Shown here: in pieces, positions 30,601-35,245 of the stretch
Position numbering within the stretch: position 1 is the stretch's first letter
How the letters are laid out: each line of letters starts with the position of its first letter
Notes under the pieces: model-generated
Seen by the model: only the letters and a program-made list of their open reading frames with translations
Told to the model about the DNA's origin: nothing
Databases searched by the model: none
Assembly: GCA_002077045.2 (NCBI GenBank)
Contig: KZ111218.1
Location: forward strand, 1-35,245
Length of the DNA: 35,245 bases
From: Rachicladosporium sp. CCFEE 5018
Taxonomy: Eukaryota > Ascomycota > Dothideomycetes > Cladosporiales > Cladosporiaceae
Reading direction: 5' to 3'
Made by a program: the position numbers and the translations under genes

Positions 30601-32188
30601 TCATCGATAGCTTTCAACATATCGCCCATTCTCGCCGTTTCCATAGCTACTCCGCGGCACCTCAGGATACTGTGCTCGTGGCGCTCGCCTCGTGCTATCG
30701 CTGCGATCGCTTCCCGATGTATCGGGTCTGTGCTGTGGCTGTAGCTGCTGCTGTAGCGACTCAGGTCTCCGACTCGTAAGTGGAGGTGCCTGTCGTATGG
30801 GCAGGTTCCATTGCGGTTGCTGTTGTTGTTGCGCGTATCCGCTATCTCCAGGCGTTTGCTGCGAGCTACTCGTCCGTGTAGGAAACGCTGGTCTTGCGGT
30901 AGCGGGTGTAGAGACGCCATTGAGAGGAGCAGAAGATATGGGTATTGTGCCTAGCGTCGGAGTTCGTTCGGAAGACGGCGCTTGCGGAGTGATCAATGGC
31001 GTGTCTTGACCTCGAAGAAGGGCTTGGGTGGAGGGAGTAAGAGGTGGCACGAGATGAGATTTGCGATTGTGCTTCTCCATCATGGTGACTGCCCATTGCT
31101 CAAGGTCTACGGGTGTGCGCTTCGCTGCTCGAAGAAATGGGTCGGTATCAAACAGTTCCTTGGGTGTTGGTCGTTCCTCTGGGTTCTTCATTAGGCATTT
31201 TGCTATGACGTCCTCCAGTATTGACGGGAAGGCGTCGCTTTTGGGTAGCTTTGGCGCAGGCTCCAGAACGATCTGCTGTAGGAGGTCCAGGATACCTTGC
31301 GGACCTGCCGTATCCTCGTCTCCATCTTCGCTCTCGATGCTGAAGGGGAACTTGCCAATCGCCAGCTCCATGAGAGTAAGTCCAACACTCCACACGTCAC
31401 TCTTGACGGTATATGGACTGCCTTGTATCCGCTCCGGTGCCATGTACGTGCCAGTACCCACGAACGTGTCTGCCACGCTGTTCTCCAGCTCGCTGCTAAC
31501 ACCAAAGTCACACAGCTTGATCTGCCCTCTGCTGTTCACCAACACGTTCGAGGGTTTGATATCTCGATGCATGATTCGATGCGCCTGGTACAAGTATGAC
31601 AGTCCGCCTAGTATGGCCTCTGCAATCTTCCCCAGCACATCCACCCGTACAGGTCCGAAATTCTTCGATATGCTGTCCAGTGATCTGCACTCCTCGTCAG
31701 CACACCATCCCTTTCCTCGCCCTCCTGATGCTCAGGCAAACTCACCCAACATCGGCATACTCCATACACATCGTCACATCCCCACTCTCATTCATAAACG
31801 CCCCGTAGAACCCCACAATATACGGACTGTTACACTCAAACATGATCTGCAGCTCCCGCACAATCCGTTTCCTAACCTCTTTCTTCGCCTCAACATGGAT
31901 GATCTTCCGTGCCATCACAACCTTCGTAGCCGCATGCATCACCTTGCTGACTGTCCCGCCGTTCCCGGCGCCGAGCTCTTTAAGCACGACGAGGTCCTCG
32001 GACCGCAAGTCGAGACGGAACTCGACGCCGATTTCGAGCGTGTCGGGGCGGTCGTTCAGCGAATCGCCGAGGGCGCCGGGGAGCTGGGAGTCTTGGGCTG
32101 AGGGCGGAAGGGGTTTGGGAGGCGCCGAGAGGGCGAGGCCTTTGACTTTTTTGCGTTTCATGGTGCGGGCTTGGAATGGGTCGGCCAT
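30601..32188 (-). CDS. STE7: MAP kinase kinase, Ste7 type (mating/pathogenicity Fus3/Kss1-like pathway)
   Basis: Dual-specificity kinase that activates the Fus3/Kss1-type MAPK downstream of Ste11. Exon 1 is 32188-31746 and exon 2 is 31684-30601, giving 508 aa. Intron 31745-31685 is 61 bp (GTGAGT...CTGAC...GCAG). The start is the ATG at 32188. Kinase motifs are the Gly loop GAGNGGTVSK (about 73-82), Lys in VMARKII (about 95), HRDIKPSNVL (Asp about 189), DFG (about 207-209) and activation loop NSVADTFVGTGTYMAPERI with Ser217/Thr221. The NSVADTFVGT form matches Ste7 rather than Pbs2 or Mkk1. KRKKVKGLAL at about 11-20 fits a MAPK-docking D-site. The tail beyond about residue 380 is Gln/Pro/Ser-rich and probably disordered. 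Confidence 0.93.
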
Positions 32189-32842
32189 AGTTGGTGTTGG
32201 GGGCGCCACTACGGGCGGGTATGGGGAGGTGTGGTGGCAGTCGTAAAATGCAGGCGACTTACCCGGCAAGTCCGTCTCGTCTGTGTTCGCTGATTCGTCT
32301 GGTCTATTGTATATTCCTCGTACGTATTGTCTCCCTACCCATGCATGGTACGTCAGACGAAGGTGTCAATCCGAATCCAGGCGGCTGCGTTGGCCAATCT
32401 CCTCGCGCCGCGGCTATTTCTACACTGCTCTTTGCCAGCACCTCTGGTCCCGACTGATCAACCAGTGCTTCCGAGGAATATCTTCGTGCGACAGGGAATA
32501 TGCAGCGAGTATCGGGAATGCAATCGACTCTCACGTTTCATGCGGTGTTGCGTGCCCCGCCAATAGCGTTCATGCTAGCAAGGTTAGCCCGCTTTCGTCT
32601 CGTCTGTTCAGGGCAGTCCGGTCTGATACGAGCACGAAACAAATGAACGGAGATTAAGTTAGACATCACTTCGGATGGGAGAAGATGGCTTCGGATGTCA
32701 TTCCACGGCAGGTTGGCAGCTTAGTGCAAGGAACAGCGCATATGCTGTGACGAGCCCTTCGATAAGTTGTACGTCGAGTGTTGTAAAGTACATATATACA
32801 TGAGCAACACAGACAGGTACTCGTGCACGCCATGACAGCCGA
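32189..32842. promoter_or_regulatory. STE7 promoter region and SDHAF2 3' flank
   Basis: This 654-bp gap separates two leftward genes. The STE7 frame is open back to 32269 but without an ATG. No other gene or clear motif was seen. Confidence 0.35.
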
Positions 32843-33872
32843 TCAAGGGCGATCAAAGTTTCGCAGCTCAGGCATGAATGCCATACCCTTCCCCTGACTC
32901 TCGACTACGATGTCAGGCCCGGCAATATCATGCACATTGCCTCCAGCCTTCCTCGCCTCAACATGCTTCCTCAGCATAGCCAAGACCTCGCTGTTCTTCC
33001 ACCGCTGAGGCACAGGTCGATACGCCGGCTTGAAAGTCCCCACAGTCTGCGCCCACTCGCCTGACCGCGGCTTGTTCTGCCGCCAGTTGTCTGTGAATGA
33101 TGCAGGACCGCCATCTGGTGCCTTCGCCTCCGGCTGTCCTGGAGAAGCCTGGCCTTGTGCTTCCGGTGCAGCGTGCTCCGGTCCAGCACCCTCCGCGTAA
33201 GCCATCGAGGTCGGCGTCGGCTCTTGCGTGACCCAGTAGTAGATGTCCCAGTCATTCTCGTCAAGGAAGATGTCGTACTGCTTCAGCTGCGAGGAAGTCA
33301 TGTGGCCGAGGTTCGCGTCCGCGAAAGTCGAGAGCAGTAGGTCGGATTCTAGTGTGCCGCGTTTCCGGCTTTGGTCTGTGTGAGAACGATCAGTGTCAGC
33401 GCTGAGGCTCTACATGCATACAAGTAAACTGACAGATGAGACGGGCACGCATAGTGTTGTCGTCCTCGCCCGTGCGGCGGAGGGGCTCGACTTTGAAGGT
33501 TCCTCCGTCGATTTCACCTACATCTAGGTCGGCGTTCTTGCCATCTTTGGGCGCGCCGGCTTGAGTGCCGCCTGTCATGCGCTCGGTGTTCTCGGGCACT
33601 GAGTCCTTGGGAGTGAAGTTTGGATCCACATTCGTGATAAGTTCTGGTGGCGCGTTATCTTTGCCAATACTGGGCATTTCGTTCGCGATCGTGGAAGTAG
33701 TGTTCGTCATGTGAGGATTAAGAGGCTTCTCCATCTGGAACTTGCGGTACTGCTCGGCGGTGTCTTGATGTCGGTCATTGGTATTGACGGAGCGGGAGGG
33801 AGTGGTGGAGAATGAGCGGAGGCTGCGCGTCGCGAGCCTGGCGGAGCGGACAACGAGGCGCGCGGAAGACAT
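32843..33872 (-). CDS. SDH5: Succinate dehydrogenase assembly factor 2 (Sdh5/Emi5), mitochondrial
   Basis: Matrix chaperone required for covalent FAD attachment to the Sdh1 flavoprotein of complex II. Exon 1 is 33872-33434 and exon 2 is 33375-32843, giving 323 aa. Intron 33433-33376 is 58 bp (GTCAGT...CTGAC...CACAG). The join restores MRARLIYQSRKRGTLESDLL and then LSTFADANLGHMTSSQ, with QYDIFLDENDWDIYYWVTQE following; this is the conserved core of the family. The N-terminus MSSARLVVRSARLATRSLRS is Arg/Ser-rich without acids, a typical mitochondrial presequence. The protein is longer than yeast Sdh5 (162 aa) because of a longer N-terminal linker and a Pro/Ala/Gly-rich C-terminal extension. Confidence 0.94.
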
Positions 33873-34217
33873 GGCGAGGGGTCTGTGGGTGGAGTCTGGG
33901 TGATGGAGCTGGCGGTGTACTTTGTATAGAGAGATGCACTTCTGCGAGGTCTAGATGGCAAAGTCGAGGCATTGAACTCTAGCAGTAGTCGACGTCATGA
34001 CAGGCGTGTATTTTCCAGCACGGCTTCTCGGCTCGGCAACTACTGCGCGAAGTCCCCACATAAAAGTTCGAGGTGCAGAAAGCGCAGACGGCAGAAATGG
34101 TAGTCGCGCTTGATCTCCTCCAAAGACATGCTCTATGCTAGCTCCGACGACTTTGTAAGGCCGATTCGAGAGCGCAAGGCAAGGTTCTTCTATCGCAAGC
34201 CAGCAAAGCCTGCATTC
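33873..34217. promoter_or_regulatory. Divergent promoter of SDHAF2 and HAS1, with a uORF
   Basis: This 345-bp gap lies between divergent genes. An upstream ORF of 14 codons runs from the ATG at 34097 to the TAG at 34139-34141. It precedes the chosen HAS1 start and overlaps an alternative in-frame HAS1 ATG at 34128. An ACGTCA half-site lies near 33991-33996. Confidence 0.4.
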
Positions 34218-35245
34218 ATGTCTGGAGGTTTGCCCGATCCGGTAGCTGAGACAGCTAACATGGATGTTGAGGCACGAGCGGCGAAGAAGCTGAGGAAGGA
34301 GGAGAGGAAGAAGCGGAAGCTAGAAGACGAGAGCGCCGCAACAGAGGACGCGGTGAATGGTGTATCACAGGTGAATGGGCATGCGTCAGGAAGTGACGAC
34401 GAGCCTGACGTGGAGCCTGCAACCAAGCGAGCGAAGAAGGAGCACAAGAGGGAGCGGAAGCGAAAGGAGAAGAAGGTTGTCGAAGTAGCGGGTGAAGTAA
34501 TCACAGAGCCTGCAGTCGTAGCGCAAGTGCAAGCGGAGCTGCGAGAGGCAGCAGGAGAGGCTGAGCCCGAAGCGCAGGACGATGCAGAGGCTGTTGAGCA
34601 GGCTCCAATCGTTGATGATGACGACGACGACGATTTTGCTGGATTCGACGAGGAAAATGACACGGCTGAGGCAACTGCAGAGCAGCCTAGCGCAGATGAA
34701 TCAACATCAAACGGCACGCACGAACCGGAAAGTGGGACCGAAGACGACCATGAGGAACTCGAGGATGCTGGCCAAGTCAAGCTGCCAAGCGACCTGCCCT
34801 CTGCGCTTGGAGTCTCGCTACCAGATACGGCTTCAGAGCCACAGAAATTTACAGAGCTCAAGCTGTCGGAGCGCACGATGAAAGCAATCGACGGCATGCC
34901 ATACGACACGATGACCGAGATTCAAAGAAGAGCGATAACTCCCCTACTGGCTGGCCGAGATGTGCTGGGTGCTGCAAAAACCGGATCAGGCAAGACTCTG
35001 GCGTTCCTCATACCCGCTATCGAGATGCTGCACTCCCTCCGCTTCAAGCCTCGTAACGGTACCGGTGTAATTGTGGTCTCGCCGACACGAGAGCTTGCGT
35101 TGCAAATCTTCGGTGTCGCGCGCGAACTCATGGAGCACCACTCGCAGACCTATGGAATCGTGATTGGTGGCGCGAACCGACGAGCTGAAGCTGAGAAGCT
35201 GGGGAAAGGCGTGAATCTTCTGATCGCCACACCTGGCCGCCTGCT
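34218..35245 (+). CDS. HAS1: DEAD-box ATP-dependent RNA helicase Has1, N-terminal part, cut by right edge
   Basis: Nucleolar helicase for 40S and 60S ribosome biogenesis. The visible 342 codons start at the ATG at 34218 (MSGGLPDPVAETANMDVEAR). An in-frame ATG at 34128 would add 30 residues. The first 210 residues are Lys/Arg-rich then acidic (nucleolar-style, with an Asp run near 34616-34634). Then come the Q motif (FTELKLSERTMKAI then MTEIQRRAI, about 211-239), Walker A AAKTGSGKT, the Has1-typical IEMLHSLRFKPRNGTG, motif Ia SPTRELALQIFGVARELM, IVIGGANRRAEAEKLGKGVN and motif Ib TPGR. The window ends before DEAD and the second RecA domain. No intron is seen in this part. Confidence 0.94.
   Translation, partial: MSGGLPDPVAETANMDVEARAAKKLRKEERKKRKLEDESAATEDAVNGVSQVNGHASGSDDEPDVEPATKRAKKEHKRERKRKEKKVVEVAGEVITEPAVVAQVQAELREAAGEAEPEAQDDAEAVEQAPIVDDDDDDDFAGFDEENDTAEATAEQPSADESTSNGTHEPESGTEDDHEELEDAGQVKLPSDLPSALGVSLPDTASEPQKFTELKLSERTMKAIDGMPYDTMTEIQRRAITPLLAGRDVLGAAKTGSGKTLAFLIPAIEMLHSLRFKPRNGTGVIVVSPTRELALQIFGVARELMEHHSQTYGIVIGGANRRAEAEKLGKGVNLLIATPGRL

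Noticed and set aside
31061..32101. 346-codon plus-strand frame
   Set aside because: Antisense shadow of the STE7 kinase coding sequence, with no domain of its own.
34190..34909. 239-codon minus-strand Ser-rich frame
   Set aside because: Antisense shadow of the acidic/basic N-terminal part of HAS1.
1..35245. tRNA, rRNA, CRISPR or transposable elements
   Set aside because: I saw no B-box-like GGTTCGANTCC with a matching A box, no repeat arrays, no terminal inverted repeats and no transposase or reverse-transcriptase motifs. A covariance-model or repeat search was not possible here.
1..35245. Biosynthetic or defence gene cluster
   Set aside because: The genes belong to unrelated housekeeping, membrane and signalling functions. 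A single HET protein and a single amylase do not make a cluster.

Overview
This window is nuclear DNA from a filamentous ascomycete (Pezizomycotina). Protein families restricted to or typical of these fungi are present: a HET-domain protein, a DUF7053 protein, an FLC/TRP-like membrane protein, a DUF3602/Par32-like protein and a Ste7-type MAPKK. The introns are short (52-68 bp), almost all GT...CAG or GT...TAG, often with a CTRAC-like branch site. A class such as Dothideomycetes is my guess from general protein resemblance, not something the sequence proves. I see no operons, tRNA, rRNA, transposons or CRISPR arrays.

Layout, left to right. 1-5.6 kb: complex I assembly factor NDUFAF2-like (-, cut by the left edge), a two-HKD phospholipase D-like protein (+), an Nha1/Sod2-type Na+/H+ antiporter (-), and a DUF7053 protein (+). 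6-10 kb: an F-box/LRR-like protein with a Gly/Asn/Pro tract (+, three exons) and an intronless YwrD-type gamma-glutamyltransferase (-). 10-14.6 kb is gene-poor: an apparently broken Cys-rich secreted-protein gene (+) and a small DUF3602 protein (-). 14.6-21 kb (-): ARP1 (dynactin), an FLC-family membrane protein, and an aquaporin with a degenerate first NPA box. 21-25.6 kb (-): SPT6, interrupted by a 100-N assembly gap that hides its middle, and a five-exon secreted alpha-amylase. 25.6-30 kb: a 1.5-kb stretch without a gene, a weak hypothetical gene (+), and a HET-domain protein (-). 30.6-35.2 kb: STE7-type MAPKK (-), SDHAF2/SDH5 (-) and the 5' part of the DEAD-box helicase HAS1 (+, cut by the right edge).

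Most genes are unrelated housekeeping or membrane functions that happen to be neighbours. NDUFAF2 and SDHAF2 both serve respiratory-chain assembly, and HAS1 and SPT6 serve ribosome biogenesis and transcription, but nothing indicates a shared cluster. I did not find a convincing new multi-gene system. The observations most worth checking are the broken secreted-protein gene at about 11.0-12.3 kb, the 45-codon reading frame overlapping the FLC stop, the Ser-Pro-Ala aquaporin box, the collapsed SPT6 locus, the in-frame 57-bp ARP1 intron, and several short symmetric DNA motifs in promoters.
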